DNA from: Paracoccus laeviglucosivorans
GTDB taxonomy: Bacteria; Pseudomonadota; Alphaproteobacteria; Rhodobacterales; Rhodobacteraceae
Direction: 5' to 3'
NCBI RefSeq assembly: GCF_900182695.1
Contig: NZ_FXTK01000001.1
Location: forward strand, 348,178 to 412,177
DNA: 64,000 nt
Shown: in pieces, positions 46,282 through 55,112 of the stretch
How positions within the stretch are numbered: the stretch's first letter is position 1
Layout of the letters: each line of letters starts with the position of its first letter
Made by a program: the position numbers and the translations under genes
Notes under the pieces: generated by a model
The model's database searches: none
The model's input: only the letters and a program-made list of their open reading frames with translations
What the model was told of the DNA's origin: nothing

Positions 46282-47661
46282 ATGTTCGACAGCTATCTTT
46301 CCAGCCTTTCGCGCGAAATCCACGATCAGATGATCGGCAAAGATGCGGTAGTCCACGGCCCATTCGGTCCACGCCGGTTGGTATATGCCGATTACATCGC
46401 CTCGGGTCGGGCGCTGCGCCCGCTGGAGGAATGGGTGCTGGAAAACGTCCTGCCTTGGTATGCCAACAGCCATACCGAGGCCAGCCATTGCGGCGGCACC
46501 ATGACCCGGATGCGGCGCGCGGCGCGGGCGGCCATCGCGGAATGCGTGGGTGCGGGACCGGAACATGCGGTGATCTTTACCGGCAATGGCGCGACGGCGG
46601 GGATCAACCGGCTGGTCCATCTGCTGGGCGCGGGGCCGGGCGTGACAGTGCTGATCGGCCCGTATGAGCATCATTCGAACATCCTGCCATGGCGCGAAAG
46701 CGGGGCGAAGGTGGTGGAGATCCCCGAAGGCGCAGAGGGCGGGCCGGATATTCAGGCGCTGTGCGACGCGCTGACTGCGGCCTCGGGTCCGGTGATCGGC
46801 AGCTTTTCAGCGGCCTCGAACGTAACGGGCATCCTTGGCGACGTTTCAGGGATCACGGCGCTTCTGAAGGCGGCGGGGGCCAAGGTCGTCTGGGACTATG
46901 CGGGCGGCGCGCCCTATCTGCCGATCGACATGGGGCTGGGGATGGATGCGGTCGTAGTCTCGGCGCACAAGTTCATCGGCGGGCCGGGAGCGTCGGGCGT
47001 GACCGTGCTGCGCCGCGATGCGGTGGTGACGCAGTGCCCCACCCAGCCGGGCGGCGGGACGGTGCGCTTTGTTTCGCCCCAAGGCCATGACTATGCCGCA
47101 TCGGTCGAGGCACGTGAGGAAAGCGGCACACCGAATGTCGTGGGCGATATTCGTGCGGCGCTGGTCTTTCTGACCAAGCGGGCGTTTGCGGACCAGATCG
47201 CCGCGCGCAATGCCGAATGGCTGGCGCTTGGCATGGAACGGCTGCGGGCGGAACCGAACGTGCAGCTGCTGGGCCGTCTGGACGCGTCGCGGTTGCCGTT
47301 CTTCAGCTTTCGTATCCGCGACGGTCGCGGCGCATATATCCACCAGCAACTGGCCACGCGGATGCTGTCGGACCTGCATGGCGTGCAGGCACGTGGCGGC
47401 TGCGCTTGTGCGGGCCCCTATGTCCACCGCCTGCTGGACCTGTCGTCCGCCGAATCCGACCGGCTGCGCGCAGCGATCCTTGCTGGGAACGAGGTCGAAA
47501 AGCCCGGCTTCGTGCGCCTGAACCTGTGCTGGGCCGCGCCGAGGTCCGAGATCGAGACGATCCTGAACGCCGTCTGCGACATCGCCCGCTGCGCGCCGCA
47601 ATATCTGGCGCATTACCAATGCGACCGGGCGACGGCGATCTTTACGCCGGTTGCGGCCTGA
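46282..47661 (+). CDS. Class V aminotransferase / cysteine desulfurase-like protein
   Basis: The 459-residue PLP enzyme shows the class V pattern: YADYIASGRALRPLEE, IIFTGNGATAG-like, GPYEHHSNILPWRESGA and the PLP lysine in VVVSAHKFIGGPGASG. The C-terminal half has RGGCACAGPYVHRLL, which places cysteines where SufS/CsdA enzymes hold the persulfide-forming Cys, so a desulfurase- or selenocysteine-lyase-like activity is possible. No Fe-S assembly gene lies nearby. It is divergent from the Lrp regulator, its likely controller, which argues for an amino-acid catabolic role instead. The two readings cannot be separated from sequence. Confidence 0.82.
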   Translation: MFDSYLSSLSREIHDQMIGKDAVVHGPFGPRRLVYADYIASGRALRPLEEWVLENVLPWYANSHTEASHCGGTMTRMRRAARAAIAECVGAGPEHAVIFTGNGATAGINRLVHLLGAGPGVTVLIGPYEHHSNILPWRESGAKVVEIPEGAEGGPDIQALCDALTAASGPVIGSFSAASNVTGILGDVSGITALLKAAGAKVVWDYAGGAPYLPIDMGLGMDAVVVSAHKFIGGPGASGVTVLRRDAVVTQCPTQPGGGTVRFVSPQGHDYAASVEAREESGTPNVVGDIRAALVFLTKRAFADQIAARNAEWLALGMERLRAEPNVQLLGRLDASRLPFFSFRIRDGRGAYIHQQLATRMLSDLHGVQARGGCACAGPYVHRLLDLSSAESDRLRAAILAGNEVEKPGFVRLNLCWAAPRSEIETILNAVCDIARCAPQYLAHYQCDRATAIFTPVAA

Positions 47662-48340
47662 CGCGGCGCAGCCGGACATATTCGCGCACCAAGGCCACGC
47701 GGCGGGGGCGAAAACTTGTCTCTCCGGTCTGCATCGCCTGAATGCGGGCAATGTGAAAGGTCCGGAAATCCTGCCGCAGCTGGCAAAATGCCAGCAGCAT
47801 CACGTGGTTTTCGCTGTAGCTGACGCCAAGCGGCAGGATTTCCCGCCGCGACGGTGCGCCCGTCAGGTCCAGATAGTCGATCCACAGGCTGCGTTCGTCC
47901 CAAAGCGCCTGACGCAGCAACGCCATATCGACCGATGCCTGCGGCAACTCGGTCACGGGCCGGAACAGATGCAGCGTGGCGTGCATCGCGTGGCGACCTT
48001 GGCTTTCGGGCAGGGTCGCCACGATACGGGCCATCGCATCCTCACCCGCCGCCGTCAGTTCGGCATCACCGATGCCGCGCAGGGCGGAAATCGCCAGCAG
48101 CAGCGCCTCGATCTCAAGGCGCGAGAAACTTTGCGGCGGCAATGCGGGGTCTTCGGTCAGCGAATAGCCCACGCCCGCCTCTCCGTCGATCAGGGCGCCA
48201 CCGGCGCGCAGGGTGGCGATGTCGCGGTAAAGCTGGCGCGGCGACACGCCGGTTTCATCCGCCAGCCGCGCCGCCGTGACGGGCGCGGGCAGACGCCGCA
48301 GCGCATCCATCAAACGCATCAGCCGATCCGAGCGTGCCAT
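47642..48340 (-). CDS. YafY/WYL family transcriptional regulator
   Basis: The 232-residue protein has an N-terminal HTH_11 domain (MARSDRLMRLMDALRRL ... DETGVSPRQLYRDIATLRAGG) and a C-terminal WYL ligand-binding domain (DERSLWIDYLDLTGAPSRREILPLG). Such regulators usually control a divergent neighbour. Here the glutathione S-transferase gene starts 64 bases away, and the space between has a CTGTCA direct repeat right upstream of the regulator start. Its end overlaps the convergent aminotransferase gene by 20 bases. The ligand is unknown. Confidence 0.9.
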   Translation of the reverse strand: MARSDRLMRLMDALRRLPAPVTAARLADETGVSPRQLYRDIATLRAGGALIDGEAGVGYSLTEDPALPPQSFSRLEIEALLLAISALRGIGDAELTAAGEDAMARIVATLPESQGRHAMHATLHLFRPVTELPQASVDMALLRQALWDERSLWIDYLDLTGAPSRREILPLGVSYSENHVMLLAFCQLRQDFRTFHIARIQAMQTGETSFRPRRVALVREYVRLRRVRPQPA

Positions 48341-48341
48341 A

Positions 48342-48357
48342 CTGTCACCTTCTGTCA
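48342..48357. promoter_or_regulatory. CTGTCA direct repeat, candidate operator of the WYL regulator
   Basis: CTGTCA occurs at 48342-48347 and 48352-48357, exactly one helical turn (10 bases) apart, in the 63-base space between the divergent regulator and GST genes. Position and spacing fit a dimer-binding operator for autoregulation. Confidence 0.45.
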
Positions 48358-48403
48358 GGAGCCGGGGCGCATATTGACCCCATCGCAACGGAAAGGCCAA
48401 GAC

Positions 48404-48997
48404 ATGCTGACCCTTTATCACGCCCCGCAAAGCCGCTCGACCAGCATCCTGACGCTGCTGCTGGAACTGGACGCCTTTGACAAGGTGGACATCCGCCGCG
48501 TCGGCATCCGCCGCTTTGACGGCTCGGGCGGGATCGACCCCGCAAACCCCCACCCCGAAGGCAAGGTGCCCTATCTGGTGAATGGCAGCGATCACGTCCG
48601 CGAACGCGGCGGCATCATGCTGTATCTGACCGATACCTTTCCCGAGGCCGGAATCGCCCCCCTGCCCGGCGATCCAAAGCGCGGCGAATATCTGTCATGG
48701 CTGTTCTGGTATCAGGGCGTGGTCGAGCCTCTGGTGGTGCTGCAATTCGCCCAGATCTCGAACCCGATGCTTGCGGACACGTTTCGCGACTACGACACCA
48801 TGCTGAAGCGGCTGGACGATGTGCTAAGCCGCCAACCCTGGCTGCTGGGCGACCAGTTTTCAGCGGCAGACCTGCTGATCGGCGGCATGTTCGTCTTTCT
48901 GAACGGGCAACTGCCTTCGACGCCGGCGATCGACGCATGGGCTGGCCGTGTTCAGTCGCGGCCCTCATTCGCCAGGACCGCCGAGCTGGACGGCTGA
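48404..48997 (+). CDS. Glutathione S-transferase family protein
   Basis: The 197-residue protein has an N-terminal thioredoxin-like domain (MLTLYHAPQSRSTSILTLLLEL, with Ser residues at the glutathione-activating position, and GKVPYLV with the cis-Pro) and an all-helical C-terminal domain (LLGDQFSAADLLIGGMF, the N-capping box). It conjugates or reduces substrates with glutathione. GAAAGG precedes the ATG at 48404; longer upstream frames are antisense to the regulator. It is divergent from the WYL regulator and its 3' end overlaps the EamA gene by 46 bases tail to tail. Confidence 0.88.
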   Translation: MLTLYHAPQSRSTSILTLLLELDAFDKVDIRRVGIRRFDGSGGIDPANPHPEGKVPYLVNGSDHVRERGGIMLYLTDTFPEAGIAPLPGDPKRGEYLSWLFWYQGVVEPLVVLQFAQISNPMLADTFRDYDTMLKRLDDVLSRQPWLLGDQFSAADLLIGGMFVFLNGQLPSTPAIDAWAGRVQSRPSFARTAELDG

Positions 48998-49869
48998 GGC
49001 GTCGGGGGAATCCGGGCCAATTGCACCATGAGGATTCCCGCAGCGACGATCACCGCGCCGATCACATCGGACGCACCGAAGCGTTCGCCCAGCAGCGCCG
49101 CCGCAATCGCCACGCCAAAGATCGGCGACAGAAAGTGGAAGGTGGCTGCGCGAACGGCGCCGATGCGGTTGACCAGCATGAACCACAACCATGTGGCCCC
49201 GATACCGGGCGCAAGCACGGTGTATAGGAACGACCAGGCCAGCGCCCAGCTCCACTGGACGCTGCGCCCCGCCTCCATCATGGCGGCAAATGGCAGCAGC
49301 GCGGCGGCGCCCACGGCCATCTGCATCCCCACGATCATCATCATGTTGCGGCTGCCGCTTGCCCCGCGCGCGGCCAGCGTGGCCACGGTCAGCGCGGCGA
49401 CCCCGATCAGGCACAGGACGACGCCTGGAATATCCAGCCCGTGCTGCAAGCGGACACCCATGATGATGGCCACGCCGATCACCCCGGCGACCAGCCCCGC
49501 CACCGCGACCGGGCGCAGTTTTTCGGAATAGACCGCCCAGCCCAGAAAAGCGACGATCAGCGGCATCATCGAGGCGATGATCGAGGCCGCCGACGCCTCG
49601 ACATGCTGCATCGCGATCCAGTTCAGGCCCAGATACAGCGCGTTCTGGCACAGACCGAAGATGACGACCGTGCGCCATTCGCCCCGGCTAAGCCGAAAAC
49701 TTTGCCCCAAGGCACGGGCCAGCAGCACGGCGATCACCGCAGACAGCGCGAAACGGATCACCAGCGCCGTCAGGGGCGGTGCGGCCAGAACGATGATGCG
49801 CGTGGTGGTGAATGCCGACGCCCACATCAGCGCAAAACCGAAGCCCATCAGGATGGCCTTGAAATCCAT
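48952..49869 (-). CDS. EamA/DMT family exporter
   Basis: The 305-residue membrane protein has ten predicted helices in two EamA repeats (first from FGFALMWASAFTTTRIIV, second from SRNMMMIVGMQMAVGAAAL). Family members export amino acids or metabolites. The start at 49869 (MDFKAILMG) has a G-rich ribosome site; an upstream in-frame start at 49935 adds only hydrophilic residues. The C-terminal tail of about 15 residues (PPTPQPSSSAVLANEGRD) overlaps the GST coding end. No regulator is adjacent other than the WYL gene. Substrate unknown. Confidence 0.88.
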   Translation of the reverse strand: MDFKAILMGFGFALMWASAFTTTRIIVLAAPPLTALVIRFALSAVIAVLLARALGQSFRLSRGEWRTVVIFGLCQNALYLGLNWIAMQHVEASAASIIASMMPLIVAFLGWAVYSEKLRPVAVAGLVAGVIGVAIIMGVRLQHGLDIPGVVLCLIGVAALTVATLAARGASGSRNMMMIVGMQMAVGAAALLPFAAMMEAGRSVQWSWALAWSFLYTVLAPGIGATWLWFMLVNRIGAVRAATFHFLSPIFGVAIAAALLGERFGASDVIGAVIVAAGILMVQLARIPPTPQPSSSAVLANEGRD

Positions 49870-49954
49870 GCGCCCGCCCTTTTTCACAATTCCGTCGCCA
49901 TGGGCTAGCAGATGGTCCGCCGCGTGCAAGGCCAAAGACCGCAGGCCGGTTTTG

Positions 49955-49990
49955 CAAAAAAGAAGGGCCGCGCAATTGCTGCGCGGCCCT
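49955..49990 (-). terminator. Intrinsic terminator of the HU gene
   Basis: Read leftward, a perfect 11-bp stem (AGGGCCGCGCA / TGCGCGGCCCT) with a five-base loop is followed by TC and a run of T (the A-run at 49956-49961 on the + strand). It begins 24 bases after the HU stop codon. Confidence 0.92.
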
Positions 49991-50013
49991 GCAAATCGGA
50001 AAAGACCGAAAGA

Positions 50014-50313
50014 TCAGGCGTTGACGCTGTCTTTCAGGGCTTTCGCGATGGTGACCTTGACCACCTTGTCGGCGGGTTTGGTCATCATTTCTTGGGTCTG
50101 CGGATTGCGGACCTGACGCTCGGGGCGGGCGCGGCAGGCGACCTTGCCGATGCCCGGCAGGGTGACTGCGCCGCCATCGGCGACGGTTTTCGAGACAACT
50201 GCCGAAAGCGCGTCCAGCGCCGCAGCTGCGGTTTTCTTGTCGCTGCCCATTTCTTCGGCCAGCGTGGCAACCAGCTGGGTCTTGGTCATCGGTTTCGAAG
50301 CGGCCTGAGCCAT
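50014..50313 (-). CDS. hup: HU/IHF family DNA-binding protein
   Basis: This 99-residue basic protein is an HU-type histone-like protein that bends DNA in the nucleoid. It has the N-terminal helices (TKTQLVATLAEEMGSDKKTAAAALDAL), GGAVTLPGIGKVACRARPER, and the beta-arm with NPQTQEMMTKPADKVVKV, where the usual RNPxTG reads RNPQTQ. A nine-residue extension (MAQAASKPM) precedes the usual start. The ribosome site GAGGAGA is strong. It is a single-gene transcript with its own promoter and terminator. Confidence 0.94.
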   Translation of the reverse strand: MAQAASKPMTKTQLVATLAEEMGSDKKTAAAALDALSAVVSKTVADGGAVTLPGIGKVACRARPERQVRNPQTQEMMTKPADKVVKVTIAKALKDSVNA

Positions 50314-50378
50314 GTTCTGTCTCCTCTTGTTTTCCCGTTCGGGAAATTTTCGGACGCCACCTTGGCGGCACATATGCC

Positions 50379-50407
50379 GCTACACATGCTTTTTGCGCGC
50401 ATTTCAA
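50379..50407 (-). promoter_or_regulatory. Putative sigma-70 promoter of the HU gene
   Basis: Read leftward, TTGAAA (50407-50402) is followed after 17 bases by TGTAGC (50384-50379). The -35 is good and the -10 weak, as is common in these bacteria. The predicted start lies about 60 bases upstream of the HU ATG. Confidence 0.4.
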
Positions 50408-50463
50408 GATGTTTTGGCAGTTTTCCCCAGCAAATGCTGCGAAATCAGCCTTGCAGCAGGGTT

Positions 50464-51945
50464 CTAGAGAAACGCCGTCTCGTTGAATGAGCGCAACTTG
50501 CGCGAGTGAATCCGCTCCAACGGTGTCGCGCGAAGCTTTTCCATGGCCCGAATTCCGATCAGCAGATGGTTCGCAACCTGCGTGCGATAAAAGTCCGTCG
50601 CCATGCCGGGCAGCTTCAGCTCTCCGTGCAGGGGTTTGTCGCTGACGCACAGCAATGTGCCATAGGGCACGCGGAAGCGGAAACCGTTCGCGGCGATGGT
50701 GGCGCTTTCCATGTCCAGCGCCACGGCGCGGCTTTGCGACAGGCGTTGCACAGGGCCGGACTGGTCGCGCAGTTCCCAGTTGCGGTTGTCGATGGTGGCG
50801 ACCGTTCCGGTGCGCATGATGCGCTTCAGCTCATACCCGTCCAGCTTCGTGACCTCGGCCACGGCGTCCTGCAGCGCCACCTGCACCTCGGCCAAAGGCG
50901 GGATCGGCACCCAGACGGGCAGGTCGTCGTCCAGCACGTGATCTTCGCGCAGATAGGCGTGGGCCAGCACGAAGTCGCCCAGCGACTGCGAATTGCGCAG
51001 GCCCGCGCAATGGCCGACCATCAGCCACGCATGGGGACGCAGCACGGCGATGTGGTCCGTCGCGGTTTTCGCGTTCGACGGACCGACGCCGATATTGACC
51101 AGCGTGATGCCGTCGCCATCGGGCCGCTTCAGGTGATAGGCGGGCATCTGCGGCGTCTTGGCGCCCGTCACCAGCACGTCTTCGGGACGTTCCAGCATCT
51201 GGTTGCCGGGCGCGACAAAGGCCGTATAGCCGGAATTCGGATCGGCCAGCGCCCGGCGGGCCACCGCCTCGAATTCATCGACATAGAACTGGTAGTTGGT
51301 GAACAGCACGAAGTTCTGGAAATGCTCGGGCAGGGTCGCGGTGTAATGCGACAGACGCGCCAGCGAATAATCCACGCGCTGCGCGGTAAAGGGCGCCAGC
51401 GGATGGCTGCCATCGGGATTGGGACCGGCCGTCCCGTTCACGATGTCATCGTTCATCGTGTTCAGGTCCGGCACGTCGAACACGTCGCGCAGCGAAAATT
51501 TCAGCACGCCTTCCTGCGGCACGTTCAGGTCGCTTTGCGTGGCCACCGCGAAATGCACCGGCATCGGCGTGTCGCTGTCGCCCACCACGACCGAAACGCC
51601 GTGATTTTTCATCAGCAGCCCGATCTGTTCGGTCAGATAGCCGCGAAACAGGTCGGGCCGCGTGACCGATGTGGCATAGGTGCCCGGAATCGCCACATGG
51701 CCAAAGGACAGCCGCGAATCCGTCTTGGAGTGGCTGGAGACGATCATCCGCACTTCGGGATAAAAGGCGCGGTAGCGGGCGCGGGGCGCGATGCCTTCAA
51801 GGGTTTCGACAAAGCGGTCCAGCAGGAAATGCGATGCGCGTTCATACAGTTCGATCAGGCGTTCGACGGCGGCCACGGGGTCGTCGAAATACACGCGCTC
51901 GGCTGGCGCGGGGGATTCGATGGGCAAAAGCCTGTTGTCGGTCAT
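50464..51945 (-). CDS. amn: AMP nucleosidase
   Basis: The 493-residue protein cleaves AMP to adenine and ribose 5-phosphate. It has the N-terminal domain specific to AMP nucleosidase (about residues 1-180; [44 protein letters not shown]) and the C-terminal nucleoside-phosphorylase-like domain with [45 protein letters not shown] and [29 protein letters not shown]. Length is normal. It lies upstream of hup but 150 bases away, so they are probably separate units. It is divergent from the monooxygenase gene. Confidence 0.95.
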   Translation of the reverse strand: MTDNRLLPIESPAPAERVYFDDPVAAVERLIELYERASHFLLDRFVETLEGIAPRARYRAFYPEVRMIVSSHSKTDSRLSFGHVAIPGTYATSVTRPDLFRGYLTEQIGLLMKNHGVSVVVGDSDTPMPVHFAVATQSDLNVPQEGVLKFSLRDVFDVPDLNTMNDDIVNGTAGPNPDGSHPLAPFTAQRVDYSLARLSHYTATLPEHFQNFVLFTNYQFYVDEFEAVARRALADPNSGYTAFVAPGNQMLERPEDVLVTGAKTPQMPAYHLKRPDGDGITLVNIGVGPSNAKTATDHIAVLRPHAWLMVGHCAGLRNSQSLGDFVLAHAYLREDHVLDDDLPVWVPIPPLAEVQVALQDAVAEVTKLDGYELKRIMRTGTVATIDNRNWELRDQSGPVQRLSQSRAVALDMESATIAANGFRFRVPYGTLLCVSDKPLHGELKLPGMATDFYRTQVANHLLIGIRAMEKLRATPLERIHSRKLRSFNETAFL

Positions 51946-52041
51946 TATGCGCGTCTCCGGTTTTCGTGGACTGTGCCAGCGGGCTTGCGGACTGGCAAGG
52001 CGGCTCCGGGCTTCCTATGTGACTGGCAAAGGAGTCCTCCC

Positions 52042-53028
52042 ATGCAGTTTTCCATTCTTGATCTGGCGGTCGTCGCCGAAGGTTCGGATGCCCGGCAGGC
52101 CATTGCGAATGCCGTCGCCCTGGCCCGCGCCGCCGAGGGCTGGGGTTATCACCGCTTCTGGCTGGCCGAGCATCACAACATGCCGGGCATCGCCAGCGCC
52201 GCCACCTCGGTCCTGATCAACCATGTCGCCGCCAATACCCAGACGATCCGCGTGGGCGCAGGCGGCGTCATGCTGCCCAACCACGCGCCGCTGGCCATTG
52301 CCGAACAGTTCGGCACGCTGGCGACGATCCATGGCGACCGCATTGATCTGGGCCTTGGCCGCGCGCCGGGCGGTGACGGCGCGGTCATGCACGCGCTGCG
52401 CCGGGGCATGGGCCGCAACGACGACTTCCCCAATGATGTGGTCGAGCTGCTGCGTTATTTCGGCCCCGAACAGCCCGGCGTCCCGGTCGCCGCCCATCCG
52501 GGTCAGAACACGCATGTCCCGGTCTGGATTCTGGGATCGTCGCTTTACGGCGCCAGCCTTGCCGCTGCGCTGGGGCTGCCTTACGCCTTTGCCAGCCATT
52601 TCGCCCCCGACGCGCTGGATCAGGCCGTCCAGACCTATCGCGAGCGTTTCCAAGCCACCGAATTCGGTGAAAAGCCCCGCTTCATGCTGGCGGTGAACGT
52701 GATCGTCGCCGATACCGACGATGAGGCCCGCCGCCTGCGCACCAGCCAGCAGATCAGCTTTGCGCGGCTGCGGCTCGGCTCGCCCGGATTGCTGCCGCCG
52801 CCGGTCGATGACATTCTGGACGCGGTTCCGGTGCGCATCCTGCCCACGGTCGAACATGCGCTGTCGGTCAGCGCCGTGGGCGCACCCGCCACCGTCGCAA
52901 CCGAGCTGGACCGCCTGATCGAACGTTACAGACCCGATGAGCTGATCCTGGTGGGCAATATCTATGACCAGCAGGCGCGGCACCGCTCGTTCGAAATGGC
53001 GGCCCGGATCCTTCAGGCCCGCGCATGA
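52042..53028 (+). CDS. Luciferase-like (LLM class) flavin-dependent monooxygenase
   Basis: The 328-residue protein has the bacterial-luciferase TIM-barrel features: [62 protein letters not shown] and [18 protein letters not shown] ([14 protein letters not shown]). This is the 'MsnO8-like/group 1' type common next to housekeeping genes. It would use reduced FMN to oxidise an unknown small substrate. AAAGGAG precedes the ATG at 52042. Its stop overlaps the next gene by 4 bases (ATGA). An upstream in-frame extension is antisense to amn and not real. Confidence 0.9.
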   Translation: MQFSILDLAVVAEGSDARQAIANAVALARAAEGWGYHRFWLAEHHNMPGIASAATSVLINHVAANTQTIRVGAGGVMLPNHAPLAIAEQFGTLATIHGDRIDLGLGRAPGGDGAVMHALRRGMGRNDDFPNDVVELLRYFGPEQPGVPVAAHPGQNTHVPVWILGSSLYGASLAAALGLPYAFASHFAPDALDQAVQTYRERFQATEFGEKPRFMLAVNVIVADTDDEARRLRTSQQISFARLRLGSPGLLPPPVDDILDAVPVRILPTVEHALSVSAVGAPATVATELDRLIERYRPDELILVGNIYDQQARHRSFEMAARILQARA

Positions 53029-53879
53029 GGGCGCTGGTCCTTGGTCACGGCTATTCGGCGGGGTTCCTGACGCCCCTGCTGCTGGAACGCGGCTGGCAGG
53101 TCACCGGCACGACCCGAGACGCACCCCAACGCGTCGCGGCCAGCGGAGCCACGCCCCTGCTATGGCCGGGGGCCGAGGATCAGGTCAGGGCCGAGATCGC
53201 CCGCGCCGATGCCATCCTGATCTGCGCCGCGCCCGGTCGCGAAAGCGACCCGGTGCTGGCGGATTTCGCGGGTGATCTGGCGCGCGCAAGACCGCGCTGG
53301 CTGGGCTATCTGTCCACGACCGGGGTTTACGGTGACCATGCGGGCGGCTGGGTGGACGAAGATACGCCGCTGACGCCTTCGACACCGCGCGGTCAGGAAC
53401 GGGTGGCGGCGGAAACCGCGTGGCGCGCGCTGGCGGATGCCCATGACCTGCCGCTGCATGTCTTTCGCCTTGCGGGCATCTATGGCCCCGGCCGCGGGCC
53501 GTTTGCCAAGGTCCGCGCGGGCACGGCGCGGCGGATCGTCAAACCCGGTCAGGTGTTTTCGCGCATCCACGTGGCGGATATTGCACAGGTGCTGATGGCC
53601 TCGATCCAGAAACCCCGCCCCGGTGCGGTCTATAACGTCTGCGACGACGACCCCGCCCCGCCCGAGGACGTGATCGCCCATGCCGCCCACCTGCTGGACT
53701 TGCCCCTGCCCAAGGCCGAGGATTACGCCACCGCCCCGATGACGCCCATGGCGCGGTCGTTTTACGCTGAAAGCAAGCGCGTCTCGAACGCGCGCATCAA
53801 GGAAGAACTGGGCGTGCGCCTGCTGTATCCCGATTACCGCAGCGGTTTGCAGGCGATGATGGCAGCCGAACCGATGTAA
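53025..53879 (+). CDS. NAD(P)-dependent epimerase/dehydratase-like protein (SDR, YeeZ type)
   Basis: The 284-residue protein is an extended-SDR-like enzyme with a shortened glycine motif ([16 protein letters not shown]), [17 protein letters not shown] with an active-site-like Tyr, [16 protein letters not shown] and [16 protein letters not shown]. It resembles YeeZ-type proteins of unknown substrate. Translation overlaps the monooxygenase gene by 4 bases, so the two are expressed together. The canonical YxxxK catalytic pair is not obvious; the Tyr in TTGVYG lacks a Lys four residues on, so it may be a binding protein or atypical reductase. Confidence 0.82.
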   Translation: MRALVLGHGYSAGFLTPLLLERGWQVTGTTRDAPQRVAASGATPLLWPGAEDQVRAEIARADAILICAAPGRESDPVLADFAGDLARARPRWLGYLSTTGVYGDHAGGWVDEDTPLTPSTPRGQERVAAETAWRALADAHDLPLHVFRLAGIYGPGRGPFAKVRAGTARRIVKPGQVFSRIHVADIAQVLMASIQKPRPGAVYNVCDDDPAPPEDVIAHAAHLLDLPLPKAEDYATAPMTPMARSFYAESKRVSNARIKEELGVRLLYPDYRSGLQAMMAAEPM

Positions 53880-53937
53880 GAGAATCGTCACCCAAGGGTG
53901 CTAGCGATCGGCGCAACGAAGCCAGCCCGGTGCGCCC

Positions 53938-54528
53938 ATGCAAAGTCTGCGTTCCAACCTGCCCGCCGTTGTCATTGCCGTCCTGATGGGCGTGCTGCTG
54001 TTGACCGGGCCAAGGGCAGAGCGGCTGGGCGACCGCTTTCAGGTGGTGCTGCCCCTGCTGGCATGGGGCTGTCAGGCGGTGAACGGCAAGGGCGCGGAAT
54101 ATCTGCTGCGCTATGGCGTCATGTTCACCGGCCTGCATTCCATGAAGCAGGGTTTTGGCGATGCCGAAATCAACCGCCGCCCGAACGGCGGGAATGCCGG
54201 AATGCCCTCGGGGCATACGGCGACGGCTGTGTTCGGCGCGTCCGCCCTGCTGCATGACTGCGCGATGGGCAGCGCACCCGTCCGTGCCGCCGTGGTGCTG
54301 GCTGCGGGCTTTACCGGCGCCAGCCGCATGGATGCGGGTGCCCATACGATCTGGCAGGTGCTGTTCGGCGCGCTGTGGGGGCTGGGCTGCGACCGGGCGC
54401 TGCGTCATCACGCGCCGTCGCGTCAGCGCATCCGCATCGGCTTCAAGCGCCTGCGCCGTTATCTTTTGCAATCAGGAAAGAAAATCGCATGTCACGTCTC
54501 GTTGCCACGGCGCTTGCGCTGGTCCTGA
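53938..54528 (+). CDS. PAP2-family membrane phosphatase (possible lipid A phosphatase)
   Basis: The 196-residue membrane protein has an N-terminal hydrophobic helix and the PAP2 motifs: RRPNGG (80-85), PSGH (90-93) and SRMDAGAHTIWQ (129-140). In the last motif SRxxxxxHxxxD the final Asp is Gln140, although the catalytic His136 and Arg130 are kept. The C-terminal tail is basic. Its last 40 bases overlap the start of the barrel protein gene, which looks like a lipid A oxidase, so a role as an LpxE/LpxF-like lipid A or lipid phosphate phosphatase is plausible. That link is inference from context. Confidence 0.82.
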   Translation: MQSLRSNLPAVVIAVLMGVLLLTGPRAERLGDRFQVVLPLLAWGCQAVNGKGAEYLLRYGVMFTGLHSMKQGFGDAEINRRPNGGNAGMPSGHTATAVFGASALLHDCAMGSAPVRAAVVLAAGFTGASRMDAGAHTIWQVLFGALWGLGCDRALRHHAPSRQRIRIGFKRLRRYLLQSGKKIACHVSLPRRLRWS

Positions 54529-55112
54529 CGGCCGGTCCCTCGTTCGCCGAGGATGTGATCCAGGGCTATACCGGCTGGCAGATCGCCACCGATTCCGAAG
54601 TCGAGATTCCGGGCCAAAGCTTCGACGCCGAATGGGATGGCGAATCCTTCAAGGCGCCGCCTTATTGGGGTCTGCGCTGGACCCGTTGGCAGGGTGACTG
54701 GGGCTGGGGCGCGGAATTCACCCATACCAAGGTCAAAGCGACCGACGACACGCTGGCGGGTGCAGGGCTGGACAGGCTGGAATTCACCGACGGTCTGAAC
54801 ATCCTGACCGCAAATATCCAGCGTCGCTGGCTGATAGAGGGTTTCACCCCCTATGCCGGTGCGGGTCTGGGCGTCGCGATCCCGCATGTCGAGTTGGAGC
54901 GCCCCGAGGGCCGCACCTATGAATACCAGTTGACCGGCCCCGCCTTGCGCTGGTTCGCGGGCGTCAGCCGCGATTTCAACGAACATTGGCTGGGCTTCGT
55001 CGAGTATCAGGGCACGTTTTCAAAGAACACCGCCGACCTGAAAGGCGGCGGTGAACTGAAAGCCGACATCACCACCCATGCGGTGAATATCGGCGTAGGT
55101 TATCGGTTCTAG
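54489..55112 (+). CDS. Outer-membrane beta-barrel protein, lipid A oxidase (LpxQ)-like
   Basis: The 207-residue protein has a signal peptide (about residues 1-20, ending SFAED) and alternating amphipathic strands ending in a C-terminal Phe (VNIGVGYRF), typical of outer-membrane barrels. The segments IQGYTGWQIATDSEVEI and FKAPPYWGLRWTRW with GAEFTHTKVKA resemble proteins annotated as lipid A oxidase, which converts the proximal glucosamine of lipid A to aminogluconate in rhizobia. AGGAAAG lies before the ATG at 54489, inside the PAP2 gene. The family assignment is from memory of these motifs and is moderate. Shares CTAG with the convergent SH3 gene. Confidence 0.6.
   Translation: MSRLVATALALVLTAGPSFAEDVIQGYTGWQIATDSEVEIPGQSFDAEWDGESFKAPPYWGLRWTRWQGDWGWGAEFTHTKVKATDDTLAGAGLDRLEFTDGLNILTANIQRRWLIEGFTPYAGAGLGVAIPHVELERPEGRTYEYQLTGPALRWFAGVSRDFNEHWLGFVEYQGTFSKNTADLKGGGELKADITTHAVNIGVGYRF

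Noticed and set aside
50506..52041. Long in-frame extension upstream of the luciferase-like gene
   Set aside because: It runs antisense through amn, and a strong ribosome site with ATG at 52042 gives a normal-length family protein.
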